From Hofstenia miamia (lineage: Eukaryota; Xenacoelomorpha; Acoela), in NCBI GenBank assembly GCA_004352715.1, contig SCFE01000042.1, positions 697,645-761,644 on the forward strand: a stretch of 64,000 nt of DNA. Reading direction: 5' to 3'. The notes beneath the pieces are model-generated. The model saw only the letters and a program-made list of their open reading frames with translations, was not told where the DNA came from and did no database searches. Both the position numbers and the translations under genes were made by a program. Positions 46,040 to 57,330 of the stretch are shown one piece after another; position 1 is the first letter of the stretch, and each line of letters starts with the position of its first letter.

Positions 46040-46545
46040 ATATTTTTCGATTCCACTTTTTAAACAAGTATGTAAATGTGGGAAATTAATACATGTAAAG
46101 TAAGTTAATGTGGGAAAGTAAAACTAAAAATGTAAGTTAATGTGGGAAAGTAAAACTAAAAAATGTAAGGTAATGTGGGAAAGTAAAACTAAAAAATGTA
46201 AGGTAATGTGGGGAAGTAAAACTAAAAAAATGTAAGGTAATGTGGGAAGTAAAAAAATGTAAAGTAATTTAATGTGGGAAAGTGATACATGTAAAGTAAG
46301 TTAATGTGTGATATTAATACATGTAAAGTAAGTTAATGTGTGATAGTAATACATGTAAAGTAAATTAATGTGGAAAATAATACATGTAAAGTAAGTTAAT
46401 GTGGGAAAGTAATACATGTAAAGTAAGTTAATGTGGGAAAGTAAAACTAAAAAAATGTAAGGTAATGTGGGAAAGTAAAACTAAAAAAATGTAAGGTAAT
46501 GTGGGAAAGTAAAACTAAAAAATGTAAGGTAATGTGGGAAATTAG
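46040..46545 (-). repeat. 30-base subterminal tandem repeats, right arm
   Basis: About fifteen imperfect units around TAATGTGGGAAAGTAAAACT, alternating with ATACATGTAAAGTAAGTTAA. This is the inverted and expanded form of the left-arm array. Only one 59-base unit is next to it. Confidence 0.88.
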
Positions 46546-46645
46546 ATCATATAAGTAACACAAAAACTAGTAAAAGTACATGCATGATGTCAGTAAAACA
46601 CCTCTGCCAATATCCACAGCGTCTCAGGTCAAAGGCCACCCCTCT

Positions 46646-46697
46646 CAACCAATCAGAAAAAAGTGACACGGGAAGGACCCCCCCTCTCGACCAATCA
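46646..46697. promoter_or_regulatory. Paired CCAAT boxes, right arm
   Basis: CAACCAATCA at 46646 and CGACCAATCA at 46688, spaced 42 bases like the other two termini. Confidence 0.45.
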
Positions 46698-46736
46698 GAA
46701 AAAAGTGTAATGGGAAGGAACTATTATTCTACTACT

Positions 46737-47768
46737 TATATGGAATCCTCAATTTTCTTAAAACTTTACTTTTGGCATTTTCATGTGATTTTCTACAGTT
46801 AAGAATTAATTTTTTGTTAAAACTTAGTGACATTTTCCCTATATATAGCTGTGGTAAGTAGTTAAGAAATAAAATAAAGTTCTTTTTATGACTGTCATGC
46901 ATATTTAAATACCTTGGTGGAACACCTATTTTAGAAAGTTATATTTTTATCTGACAAAATCTAGGGCGATTTGAGCACTATATTTCATTTTTTTTCAAAG
47001 GATATCATTGAAGAATTAAAACTTTAAGAAACTTATTAATTGTATGCCATGGAACTACTAATTTGCATAATTAAACTGTTTATAAAATGTTCATGTAATT
47101 TATGTTGGTGCCAGTCTTAAAAAGATTGGATTGAATTTAAAAATATGTTCATTACCCACTAACTACTTTATATAGTCAATTTAATTGTCAAACAATGTAT
47201 CTAACAATTTGAAATATCTGAGAATATTGCAAGGTAAAAAACTTAAAGACAAATATTAGAGAATCAGATATATTTATATTTAATTGCCAGTTTTACTCAT
47301 TCTAAATAGCTTCACAATGTTTCAAAAAATGGATTTTAAGATTTACAAAATATTTTAGTAAAAAGAGACTTTTTATTTAAATATTATTCATATCTACAAT
47401 ATTTTGACTATTGTTTCTCATCTTTAATCATCCCTCTGACGTCTCCCTCAACGAACTGTGAAGAACAAGTAATAACCAAATCCCAGCATTATGGTAAATG
47501 ACAGTGTATAATCCAGAATTTTCACTAGTTGAAGCAGCAAAAAAAGCAACACTAAAAATATATTGTTATAGTGTTTATATATAAATGTTGAGTAATATTT
47601 CAAAATGCATTTTATGTTGATGGAAACTGAAATCAATTATTCACTATGGAGGCTAAAGTGAAGGAAGCATAACGTAGCAAGAATCCATCAAAACAACTAA
47701 TATAAACACTTCAATAAGATTTTGGAAGCCAGTTTAAACGGATAAATTGTGACGAAATAGTCATGTTA

Positions 47769-47805
<37 letters not shown>

Positions 47806-47940
47806 CAAATGCAATAAATTCTAACTCAAGCTTTTCAAAGGTTTAAGTTGCTGCATAGATCATCCATAAAATTAAAATTATCTCATGTTAATTTCTGAAA
47901 AGCAAGTAATGATTTTTGTGGCAATTAGAGAACTACTCTA
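46737..47940. other. AT-rich, no recognisable gene
   Basis: Only short random frames. The one notable structure is the dinucleotide repeat at 47771-47802. Confidence 0.5.
47771..47802. repeat. (AT)16 microsatellite
   Basis: Uninterrupted AT dinucleotides. Confidence 0.95.
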
Positions 47941-48110
47941 AAACCTGATCTTTCCATTGATATCCCCTTGAGGGGGCATGCAGCACATCCTGAGTGAGTA
48001 TAAGAGGTCTTCTTGCAGTGGTGCTCAGTTCATACTCTATTTCTGAACCACCACTAATGGATTCCAATTGGTCCCCTTTTGTTCAGTTCCCTTCCAGACA
48101 TTCCATTAGC
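47935..48110 (-). pseudogene. Family D ORF3, N-terminal remnant
   Basis: Reading the minus strand, EYELSTTARRPLILTQDVLH resembles the family A segment CELSTSRLPFRMTQLHASS at the start of ORF3. It stops within about 60 codons and the rest of ORF3, the polypurine tract and the 3' LTR are missing, so the element is truncated at about 47.94 kb. Confidence 0.5.
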
Positions 48111-48214
48111 ATTTGACCAGCTGCAGATTCTTTAGTACTGTCAGCCTTTAGTTGCTTTCATATTACTACAGTTCTTCCACTGCTTACACCTTTCCCTGGA
48201 CACTCATTCCTCCA

Positions 48215-48440
48215 CTTGCCCTTTAGTTGGTGGTGTGGAGTACTTGAAGGAAAGTTGGGACTTTGACTTTGAGTACTTTTTGTTCTGCTTGCCCTTTAGT
48301 TGGTGGTGTGGACTACTCTGTATGTTAGTTTTATCACTGTTTGTTGCTCTGCCCTTTAGTTGACAGTGAGGACTACAAAAGTGTCATGGTTTCTCTGCTA
48401 CCATTGGTCGCCATGCACTTTAGTTGGTGGTGACAACTAC
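48215..48440 (-). repeat. Peptide repeat array between integrase and ORF3, family D
   Basis: Four units on the minus strand with the core at 48219, 48292, 48352 and 48415 (plus-strand starts of CCCTTTAGTTGG or a variant). They encode STPHHQLKGK, SSPHHQLKGK, SPHCQLKG and SCHHQLKC. Spacings are 73, 60 and 63 bases, so one shift has occurred. Same peptide as families A and B. Confidence 0.8.
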
Positions 48441-48553
48441 TAGAAGTTCTTTCAGCTCCTCTCTCTGACTAACATTCTCTCAGTCCCTCTCTGCCCCCTG
48501 CTTGGTGTGCTTGTTTTATTCTCTTCCATGGGTTTGATTGGCATTTCATCTGA

Positions 48554-49960
48554 TCATACATTCCTCATTTGGGTGATTGCCTCTTCATTTTCAATATTCC
48601 TAAACTGAGTTATTAGCATTAAGTCCCAGGTTTCAGGGTTATAATTTATATTATTTTTTGCTGCCCTTCTAGGCATTACTCTTGGTTGTAGTTTATCATC
48701 TTGGATGTCATGTTGAAGCTCCTCGTCAAATTCATCTTCTGGGAGGCTATCCAATTCATCTATTTCATACATATTTTCTTCATTATTATGTATCAATTTA
48801 AATTCTGCATTCTCCTCTAGATTGCTGCCCTCAATGTCTGTAATCACTCTTTTCAAATTTTGAAAGTGCAATATCCTATCATTGCTTAATATATACTCAT
48901 TAGTATCTAGTAATTTTTTAATTGTATATGGCCCTGACCATATAGTTTTTAGTTTTCATACTTGATTGATATCATTTACCTTAATAGGTGTAAATGGCTA
49001 GACTTTATCACTTACATTGTGTGTGTGCCCATATATTTTTTATTGTAATTACATTGCTGTCTTGTTGCTGACTTTTTTATGTTATGACACATCATTTCAT
49101 GAATTGCCATTATCTGCTGTTTGAGTTGTTTCATGAGCTGATTATCCAGCTTTTGTGCGTAATTCAAAAACTGCACTGATAATGGTGTTGCTGCCTCTCT
49201 TCCATACATTGCTTTGAATTGGGTTACCTTAGTCATTGAATGCACAGACGTATTATAAAAGTATTCAAACATTTGTATGACTTCTCTCCATTTGTTTCAG
49301 CCTATCCTGGATGTGGCAACTCTTATTAATTTTATCAGCATTTGATTTAATCTTTCTACCACTCCATTAGCCTGTGGATGATATACTGTTGTCCACTCAC
49401 TCCCAATTTCAAGCAATTTAGTGAGTTCTTGAAACAATGCACTCTCAAATTGAGGTCTCTTATCTGTAATTATTGTTTCCATTGGGCCTATTTTTAGTAT
49501 CCACTCTTTCAGTATGATATTTGCTCTTTCTTCATGGGGGCATATTTTGTGAAATTGTCTACCATTACTAGTAGATATTGATATCCCTCATTGTCTCTTG
49601 ATAACATCTCTAAATCTATATGTACAATTTTGTTTGGTCTCATTGCTATTATTTTTTCCAATGGTGCTCTTTGTACTGGGAAATGTTGCATATTATTTAA
49701 AATACACATAGTAGATTTATTTATCATGTCTTCTGTTACTTTTCTTACTCCAATTTTAATATATTTCGAGCTAAAAGTCATCTCCATTTGTGTAATCCTC
49801 AAATTTCCTCTCTCATGGATTCTTCTTATCACATCTCTCTTGTAATATTTGGGTATTGCAATCTGATTAGTTTTTCTGATAATGTATAATAATCCATTAT
49901 CATTAGTTTTCCAAGTATATCTACTAAAATAGCTTTTTGCAGTCTTTGACATTTTGTTCT
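48554..49960 (-). pseudogene. pol: Family D integrase and acidic pol tail
   Basis: Zinc region: RRIHERGNLRITQ (second His of the usual HEKGH is Asn) and STMCILNN (first Cys is Ser, so the HHCC site is damaged). Core: HIDLEMLSRDNEGYQYLL with the first Asp, IITDKRPQFES with the second, YHPQANGVVERLN with the Glu. Then NTSVHSMTKVTQFKAMYGRE, a broken GPY/F region (TGA at 48956 for Arg in QV-x-KLK), FQNLKR, the acidic SLPEDEFDEEL stretch and NYNPETWDLML. Shifts near 49510 and 49290 break the frame. Confidence 0.87.
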
Positions 49961-50161
49961 CTTGATTGTCTTACTTATCCTTTATTTCCTTCAATATAAG
50001 ATCTTCATTTTGTCTTTCTATTATCTCTTCTTCAGCTATTTCTTCTTTTAACATAATCATTGTTATTGGTTCTCCTTTCTTATTGACATTGATTTTGTGT
50101 AACTGCTCATATTCATTATGTGGGATTAATTGAAATTCTGTTTTCTTACCCTCCTTTTTCT

Positions 50162-51643
50162 CTATATTTTTTTATTATCTGGCAGTGAGGTCCAAAAGTC
50201 TGCATTGCTGTGTAATTTCCCCTTCTTATGCTTGATTGTAAAATTGAATTCATTAAGGTATTCTATCCAACATGACACAATTGATGACTTTTCTCCAGAA
50301 AACTTTTTTAGCCATGCCAGATCACTATTGTCTGTCCTTACTTGAAATTTTTTTCCAATTAGAAAGTGTCTGAATATCTTTATACTTTCTATTAGCATGA
50401 GCCTCTCTAGTTTTGTATGTCTGTAATTCTCCTTGCTTGGTTTCAATTTTCTACTAAAGAATTGTACCAGTGCTTATTTACCATCTTTGATCTGACTAAT
50501 CATTGCACCTATTGCAATTTTACTAGCATTGCAATCTAATATAAATTCTTTAGAGTAATCCAGTGTATTCAGTGAAGGCAATTTTAATAATTCTTGCTTT
50601 ATTTTATCTAATTCTTCCTGTTGTTCCCATGTCCATACAAACAGTACTGATTTCTTCATGAGATTAGTCATTTTGGCGGTTTTTCCTGCAATATTTGGTA
50701 TAAATTCACCATAATAATTAAAAAAACCCATTATCCTTTGCAGATCCTTCTTATTGTTTGGCTTTTCAATCTTTCTTATCATTTCATTTGCATTATCCTT
50801 CATACTGATTTGTCCCTTGCTTATTATCCTTCCAAGTAATACCACTTTCTTCTTCAGTATGTAGCATTTGTTTCCATTCACTCTTAATCTGGTGTTTTTT
50901 AATATTCTAAGAGTTCTGTGCATTTTCTCTAAATGCTGTTCTACTGTATTGCTGGTTATTATTATGTCATCAATGTATGCATTTACTTCTTCTTCAATTT
51001 TATTCTGTTTGTTTTTCAAGACCTTTGTGATGTATCTTTGAAAAGTTACTGGTGCATTACATAGCCCAAATGCCATATAAATCCACTTGTAGAGTCCATA
51101 TGGTTTAATAAATGCCATCTTCTCTATATCTTTCAGCTCCACCTGCACCTGTCAATATGCCTTGCACAAATCTATAAATGTAAAATATTTGTTTTTGCTT
51201 GCTTCATAAAGCATATCCTCAATTCTAGGTAGTGGATATGAGTCTTTCTTCATTACCTTGTTCAATTTTCTGAAGTCAATACACAGTCTGTATTTTTTTT
51301 CCTGCTTTACAAATACTGTTGGTGCTGCATATGGACTCTCACAAGGCCTGATTATTTTGTTATCAATCAGTTCATTTAGTATTCTATTGTATTCATCTTT
51401 CAGTTGCTCCAGCACTTTCCATACAAGCAGTTTTATTGGTTTATCCATTGTTATGATTTTATGCATTTCACCAATAGCTTGTCCAATGCTTATTTTGCCA
51501 AAGTTAAAGATTCTGCTGTGTTTTATTACTAATTTTCTTAGTTCCTCTTTCTTGCTCTGCTCCATATGTTCATAGTCCTCTTCTTTTATCTCTGGTATTC
51601 TTTCTTTGTATTGGCTTTCATACACACACCCTTTAGTTGGCAT
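50162..51643 (-). pseudogene. pol: Family D reverse transcriptase and RNase H
   Basis: Two long open blocks. 51152-51643 has HSRIFNFGKISIGQAIG, CESPYAAPTVFVKQ, YRLCIDFRKLN and FIDLCKAY, then TGA in place of Trp. 50474-51148 has TPYGLYKW-like KPYGLYKWIYMAFGLC, APVTFQRYI, AYIDDIIITSN and GFFNYYGEFIPNIA. RNase H starts ILDCNASKIAIGA: the catalytic Asp after Cys is Asn. It continues HTKLERLMLIESIKIF and RTDNSDLAWLKKFSG. The region 49960-50160 links to integrase. Confidence 0.9.
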
Positions 51644-51725
51644 TGTGGATTACTAACCCTGATGGTTTCTTGTGCTTTCATCCATGCACCCTTTAGTTGG
51701 CATTGTGGATTACTAACTCCATTGT
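51615..51725 (-). repeat. Peptide repeats in the protease-RT linker, family D
   Basis: Two units 60 bases apart encode SNPQCQLKGAWMK and SNPQCQLKGVCMK. They are nearly identical at DNA level and match the repeats after integrase. Confidence 0.82.
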
Positions 51726-51959
51726 CTTCCATTGGTTTCCATATCATCCTTATACTAGATTTAACATATTTCCTGTAGATTTTTACTTTCATTTGATTTA
51801 TGTTGATATTCATAGCATTTATTATCAGAATTTTTCCTTCTCCTTTTTAATTGCACAGATACTTGAAGGCATTAAAATTCTCTTTGTATTGATCCCCATT
51901 TGTTCAGATATCATAATTTCTTCTGTTATCTCCTTTTCACACTTGATTGCATACATTTT

Positions 51960-52440
51960 CTAATGATAGGGTTGTAATCTGATGTCTTACAACAGTTTGA
52001 ATAGAATGTTCTCATCATTTTGCTCATCTTCAATTTTGATTTCTTCCTCTTTAAATCTTATGGTTCTATTTCCATAGTTTATAGCACATGTATTTTTCAA
52101 AAGAAAATCGTCTCCCAGTATGATTTCATATGGCAGCATGTTCCTGTGGGTATCAACTATGATTAATGATTGTTTAAATGTATTGTTTGCTATTCTCATC
52201 CTTACTGATTCTAATGTTCCCTTCATATCAATGTATTCACTGGATGCATTTATCAGTCTATTATGTGATTTCAGTAGCTCCTCTCTTGTAAATCCTAATT
52301 TTATTGCAAATTCATCTGTTATAATCAATTTTACCACACCTGTGTCAATAGTAGCTTTAATCATTACTCCACTGATAACAACTGTAATTGTGTTGACATT
52401 GTGTAGATTTGTTAGTATCATAACTGGTGCATGGTTTTCT
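51960..52440 (-). pseudogene. pro: Family D aspartic protease
   Basis: ITVVISGVMIKATIDTGVV at the active site (Asp codon at 52344-52346 on the plus strand); the usual DTGA reads DTGV. Then LINASSEYID and ILGDDFLLKNTCAINYGN. The frame is open for 144 codons, then breaks. Ala to Val next to the active-site Gly is likely to impair activity. Confidence 0.85.
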
Positions 52441-52479
52441 GGAATTGGCGCTACCTCCAGTTTTCTGATTCCTTGATTG

Positions 52480-53900
52480 ATTCACTTCCATTAATTTCTG
52501 ATAAAATGTTGTATTCAGAGTTTACAATGTCTTTGTCGTCAAAGTACACTTCTCCATCTTCTATAATGTTTATAGCTTTTTTACATTCTGGCTTCCTGTG
52601 TCCCTTCTGTCCACAGTTATAGCAATGAACATCTCTTTCTTTAACTCTTCTGGTTTGCCCATTTCAAGTTCTTATTTTTATCACTTTGTTATTCTTCTTT
52701 GCACTGATTGTTTGCAAAGGCCTTGGTTGTGATTGTTCCTTTGCTTTCCAATTCAATGCATTTTGCCTATTCCATGTTGCTTTCTCATATATCCTCAAAT
52801 TATTCTTCAACATAACTTGGATATCCACTGTCTTCCTGATCATTTTCTCCAAATTATCATCCACATCACATTTTATTTCAAATTTTTGCCTTATGTTTTC
52901 TGGCAGACCCTTCATGATGTGAGAAAACAAGTCATATTTTGAATAGTATCCACCTCATGAGCTTAATGTTAATAGTTTCTTGTGACATATAATTTCTAAT
53001 ATCATCAAACATTCTCATTTTCATTCTGTTTAATATCAACCTGTATTGATTCTTAAAGCTTTCATTCTGATAATATTCAATAAAATTGCCAGTTAACTGT
53101 TTATAGTTTCTATTTGTTTCTGCATCTAACATTAAGTAGTGTTGATATGCCAATACTGCCAAATATAGTGGTAGTCCCACTGCAGCTGCATTTTGATCTA
53201 CTCTTCTTTCCTTCATTGTGAGCTCAAATAACTGTAACCATTCCTCAAATGTTGGTGAGTAAATGTCTATTTTCCCAGTAAACTTTTGAATTTGAGCTTT
53301 ACATGGTGTTGGTTCTTCATTTCCTCTTTCTAATAATGTAGTTTTTTCATGCATAGGTTTGTTTAGATTCTCTGCTGCCACTTCTGTTGAGACTCTCCTT
53401 TTCACTTCTTGAGTAATTTGTTGAATGATTTTTTCTTTCTCCACCTCTTCTTCAATTTCCATATCTCGTAATTTTTCATGATTGACTTGTGCTCTTTGTC
53501 TCAGTGCTCCCAACTCTGCTTCTGGTTCTTCTAAAATTAAAATGTTTTCCATTTGTATTGGTTTTGCTAGTTTGTCATCATTTTCCAACAATTTTATTAA
53601 TCTCAGTTTGTCTTTCAGCTGTTTGATCTCCATTTGCTAATTTTCATTTTCTTATTGTAAATGCATATTTTCGACTTTCAGCTCATTATACATAGCTTCC
53701 CATCTTTCATTTTACTTGATTATCCTCTGGTTCACTTCTAACAGTTTGCGTGTTAGTGTTTCTACTTGCATCTGAAAGATGTTTCACTGTTCTTCTAGGT
53801 GCTCACTCATATCCTGTTTCAATTCATCAATCACAATTTTTCTTTCCTTTTTCATTTTCTTGAATTTTTTATTTAAAAGTTAAATTTGATTTTTTAATGC
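52480..53900 (-). pseudogene. gag: Family D gag
   Basis: On the minus strand: coiled coil with stops (53640-53900), then MEIKQLKDKLRLIKLLEND, a Glu-rich stretch, capsid with SPTFEEWLQLFELTM and VGLPLYLAVLAYQHYLMLDAET, HIMKGLPENIRQKFEIKCDVDD, a zinc knuckle CYNCGQKGHRKPEC (about 52580-52622), and an acidic tail. TGA at 52955-52957 stands where families A and B have Arg in SSRxxxYSKY. Confidence 0.85.
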
Positions 53901-54208
53901 AATTTTGTTTTCATGATTTTTCCTTAGGGTCTCGAAAATTTTGAATGAGATTAATTCATGTAGAATGATCAAGCTGGGATGTGCATTAACTTAGATGTAT
54001 TTAGTAACCACAATCAACAGATTCTTCCAAGCAGGGTAATGTCTAACTGTTTGAACTTTCATTGTCTCATGTACACCTTAATCTAGACCAAACTACATTT
54101 AGAATCCATATGATTATAAGCATAACAAGTAATCACCATTTTTTAGGTAACAATATGAGAGAGACTCCAGTTTGTGATGGGCCCACTGCATGAAGCAGTA
54201 TCTGATAA
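53901..54208 (-). other. Family D 5' leader between primer site and gag
   Basis: Non-coding by position, between the inferred primer binding site and the first gag-like codons. I see no other signal in it. Confidence 0.45.
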
Positions 54209-54226
54209 CCAAGAAGCCATCCGCCA
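54209..54226 (-). other. Likely primer binding site, family D
   Basis: On the minus strand TGGCGGATGGCTTCTTGG follows GTGACA. It begins TGGC like family A but then differs, so the priming tRNA may be another one. No tRNA comparison was possible. Confidence 0.4.
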
Positions 54227-55340
54227 TGTCACGTAGTCCAGTTCCAGCAACTCAGCTCATCCTCAAAACTGAATTTATTATGTGAACCCTAATTAGGTGA
54301 TAATAAAGAAGGAGCACAATTCGACTTACTACCTCATTCTCAATGCTGTGTATTTAAACAATGTAATTAATATGCAAACATGCCAAGACACTAGCTGCAA
54401 ATAAAAATACTATTTTATTAATTTATATATAACAGCTTCCTACCTACATTTAAAATGTAACTACAACTACTGATGATTGACACTAGCTGCCACAAGATAA
54501 AAAGAGTTAAAAACTATATACAAATAAATGCAGCTTCCTAACCTACAGTAAAATATATACAAGTACAAACAATACAATATCAATATATACAAGGTCATTA
54601 TCAGTCTCCTAGCTGTTAAGAATTTGGATCTAAAATAGATTAATAAATAAATAACAGTCCTAGGGTTGGCTAACTAGCCTTATTGCGAAATAAAGATATG
54701 TAAAATTCCAAAGAATTTAATCCATCAACTGTTCACACTGCAACAAAGTTATTTATACAGACTTCTAACAAAATGTTTGCATTATTTTAACATTCAAACA
54801 AAACACCTGTCTTCTGTTGTAATTTGTCTTCCCATGCCCAGTGTAGTGACCTTAAAATAATGGGAAGCTTATTATATCTGGCTTCTTACAAGATCTGTTC
54901 TTTGCAAATATTTGTCCACACAATCAATGCATGAAAAGCCATTAATAGCATTCATTCTAAATATCAAATTTCTTTTCTTTTCTTTATTTCTTCATTTAAC
55001 TGTTAAATTTGTAATTTTAGAAGTATTATGCTACAATAGGCCAATTTCAATTACCAAGAGTAGAGGAAAAGAAAAAACAACCTAAGGCTATCCTTCAATG
55101 TGAATTGTTCTGAGAAGATAAAGGACGACAAAGGTTTTTGAGTTAATAGATTTTTAATAACTTGAGGAAAACTTGTAAAATATTGCAAAAGATGCTAGTT
55201 TCTTTATCAATTGAAACTAAATATTTCTTAACTTTAAGAACTTGAAATTGTGTTGAAATTTTAAAAAATTTGATCAAAAATAGAATTTTCTTTAAAAAAT
55301 ACTTGAAATGTAAGTACTCAAACTTGGGGCTGAGTAACTT
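54227..55340 (-). repeat. Family D 5' LTR, outer boundary approximate
   Basis: The segment 54600-54690 resembles family A LTR sequence near 42.09-42.20 kb on the opposite strand (AAGGTCATTATCAGTC, AATTTGGATCT), in the expected order from the primer site. The total length is set by analogy with the roughly 1.1 kb family A LTR; a TGTAAG-type start near 55332 is possible but not proven since the 3' LTR is missing. Confidence 0.45.
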
Positions 55341-55873
55341 ACATTTTACTTGAAGGTCCTGAGAACAACTGTCTCAATCTCCCAGTGGGAATCAATTGAC
55401 TTTATTGTCTTAATGCACTTTGTCTCATGGGAGGAGTTTCTTGGCTCTTTTAACTATTCAGGATTTAGTCTATTTCGCAAATCTCTAATTATGTTATTTC
55501 TGTAAATGTCATTTATGATTTTGTCTCATTTGCTAAACATTCTGAGGTCAAGTGCGAGTATTGAAATTCTTTCTCATCATCTTCTAAACTTTAAAACAGA
55601 TATATTTTTGGCATTTAAATTGTAAAGCTCTAATTCATGCTCATCTTCTGAATATGGGTTAAGCAGTGTCATAATTTTCTTTGTGGAAGGATCATTTTCT
55701 GAAAATAATATATTAGATGAACTAGATGTATGATTTTAGATTTTGCCATTTTTAGATGTTTTTCCGCCTGCCTACGTATATTCAACTCCTTGTCAACATA
55801 TCTGTACATAATTTTAATTCAGTATATATGCAAGTATGTATGTATGTCGCTTTAATTCCAGTAAACACAAGAG
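55341..55873. other. No recognisable gene
   Basis: AT-rich flank up to the 1000-N gap. Short frames only. Confidence 0.45.
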
Positions 55874-56873
55874 NNNNNNNNNNNNNNNNNNNNNNNNNNN
55901 NNNNNNNNNNNNNNNNNNNNNNNNNNNNNNNNNNNNNNNNNNNNNNNNNNNNNNNNNNNNNNNNNNNNNNNNNNNNNNNNNNNNNNNNNNNNNNNNNNNN
56001 NNNNNNNNNNNNNNNNNNNNNNNNNNNNNNNNNNNNNNNNNNNNNNNNNNNNNNNNNNNNNNNNNNNNNNNNNNNNNNNNNNNNNNNNNNNNNNNNNNNN
56101 NNNNNNNNNNNNNNNNNNNNNNNNNNNNNNNNNNNNNNNNNNNNNNNNNNNNNNNNNNNNNNNNNNNNNNNNNNNNNNNNNNNNNNNNNNNNNNNNNNNN
56201 NNNNNNNNNNNNNNNNNNNNNNNNNNNNNNNNNNNNNNNNNNNNNNNNNNNNNNNNNNNNNNNNNNNNNNNNNNNNNNNNNNNNNNNNNNNNNNNNNNNN
56301 NNNNNNNNNNNNNNNNNNNNNNNNNNNNNNNNNNNNNNNNNNNNNNNNNNNNNNNNNNNNNNNNNNNNNNNNNNNNNNNNNNNNNNNNNNNNNNNNNNNN
56401 NNNNNNNNNNNNNNNNNNNNNNNNNNNNNNNNNNNNNNNNNNNNNNNNNNNNNNNNNNNNNNNNNNNNNNNNNNNNNNNNNNNNNNNNNNNNNNNNNNNN
56501 NNNNNNNNNNNNNNNNNNNNNNNNNNNNNNNNNNNNNNNNNNNNNNNNNNNNNNNNNNNNNNNNNNNNNNNNNNNNNNNNNNNNNNNNNNNNNNNNNNNN
56601 NNNNNNNNNNNNNNNNNNNNNNNNNNNNNNNNNNNNNNNNNNNNNNNNNNNNNNNNNNNNNNNNNNNNNNNNNNNNNNNNNNNNNNNNNNNNNNNNNNNN
56701 NNNNNNNNNNNNNNNNNNNNNNNNNNNNNNNNNNNNNNNNNNNNNNNNNNNNNNNNNNNNNNNNNNNNNNNNNNNNNNNNNNNNNNNNNNNNNNNNNNNN
56801 NNNNNNNNNNNNNNNNNNNNNNNNNNNNNNNNNNNNNNNNNNNNNNNNNNNNNNNNNNNNNNNNNNNNNNNNN

Positions 56874-57207
56874 ACATGATGTAGCGCCTCCTCACTTTTC
56901 GGTCTTAGCTCGTGATTTTATCTCAAGTCAGCTTCCAGAAAATCGTGTGATAGGAAGAGGCTACGGAGTTCCATGGCCTCCCAGGTCGCCTGATTTATCG
57001 CCTTTAGATTTCTACCTGTGGGGAACTTTAAAGGCACGAGTTTTTCATTCATATCGGGCCAATGATTTAGATGACTTGAAACAAAAGATCATTAAAGAAA
57101 TCGATGAAATATCCGTTGATGAACTTCGCCGCTCAGTAGAAAATTTGCACAAAAGATGTGAAATGGTTATTGCAAACAATGGCGGCGCGATTGAACATTT
57201 AATTTAA
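56874..57207 (+). pseudogene. Tc1/mariner-type transposase, C-terminal third
   Basis: HDVAPPHFSVLARDF contains the second catalytic Asp; PWPPRSPDLSPLDFYLWG carries the third. I count 42 residues between them, longer than the 34 of true mariner. The rest (YRANDLDDLKQKI, VDELRRSVENLHKRCEMVI) and stop at 57205-57207 are intact with no internal stop. The N-terminal two thirds are in the gap, so activity cannot be judged, but this is the youngest-looking transposase in the window. Confidence 0.82.
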
Positions 57208-57330
57208 CTTTTATAAATCCCATGTATTGATCATTATAAAAAATATACTTTGACTTTGTGGTTGTTTTTATTTTTATTTTTGTGGCTAATTAAAATATCA
57301 AGTTACTTATGGCTTACCCTGTATTATATG
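56874..57330 (+). mobile_element. Tc1/mariner-superfamily transposon, 3' part, in family C integrase
   Basis: Starts in the gap inside the transposase and ends near 57330. The last bases (ATGGCTTACCCTGTATTA) are followed by TATG and then by family C integrase sequence that matches 61875 downward on the other strand. So the transposon inserted, probably at TA, just before the Y-H-P-Q block of the integrase. The other end lies in the gap. Confidence 0.7.

Larger units (their letters stand above)
38456..46736 (+). mobile_element. Maverick/Polinton-like DNA transposon with long inverted arms
   Basis: The left end begins AGTAGTAGTAAAAG and the right end finishes with the inverted form (CTACTACT at 46729-46736). 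AG...CT ends and a protein-primed DNA polymerase B are hallmarks of Polintons. The arms (38456-40807 and 44118-46736) are inverted copies. Only two coding segments are recognisable in the centre: polymerase B C-terminus (+) and a 129-codon frame (-). A 1000-N gap and a family A LTR interrupt it. Six-base flanks (GCCAAC and TATATG) do not match, so no target duplication is seen; the element may be chimeric. At about 8.3 kb it is much shorter than a full Polinton (15-20 kb). Confidence 0.72.
44118..46736 (-). repeat. Right inverted arm of Maverick-like element
   Basis: Mirror of 38456-40807 with high identity. It is longer because of a tandem duplication (45023-45513) and because of more copies of the 30-base subterminal repeat. 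Confidence 0.85.

Noticed and set aside
47970-47990. A plus-strand GAGGGGGCATGCAGCA resembling the family A polypurine tract and LTR start
   Set aside because: The surrounding sequence is the minus-strand start of family D ORF3 (matches the A protein), and nothing downstream on the plus strand resembles an LTR.
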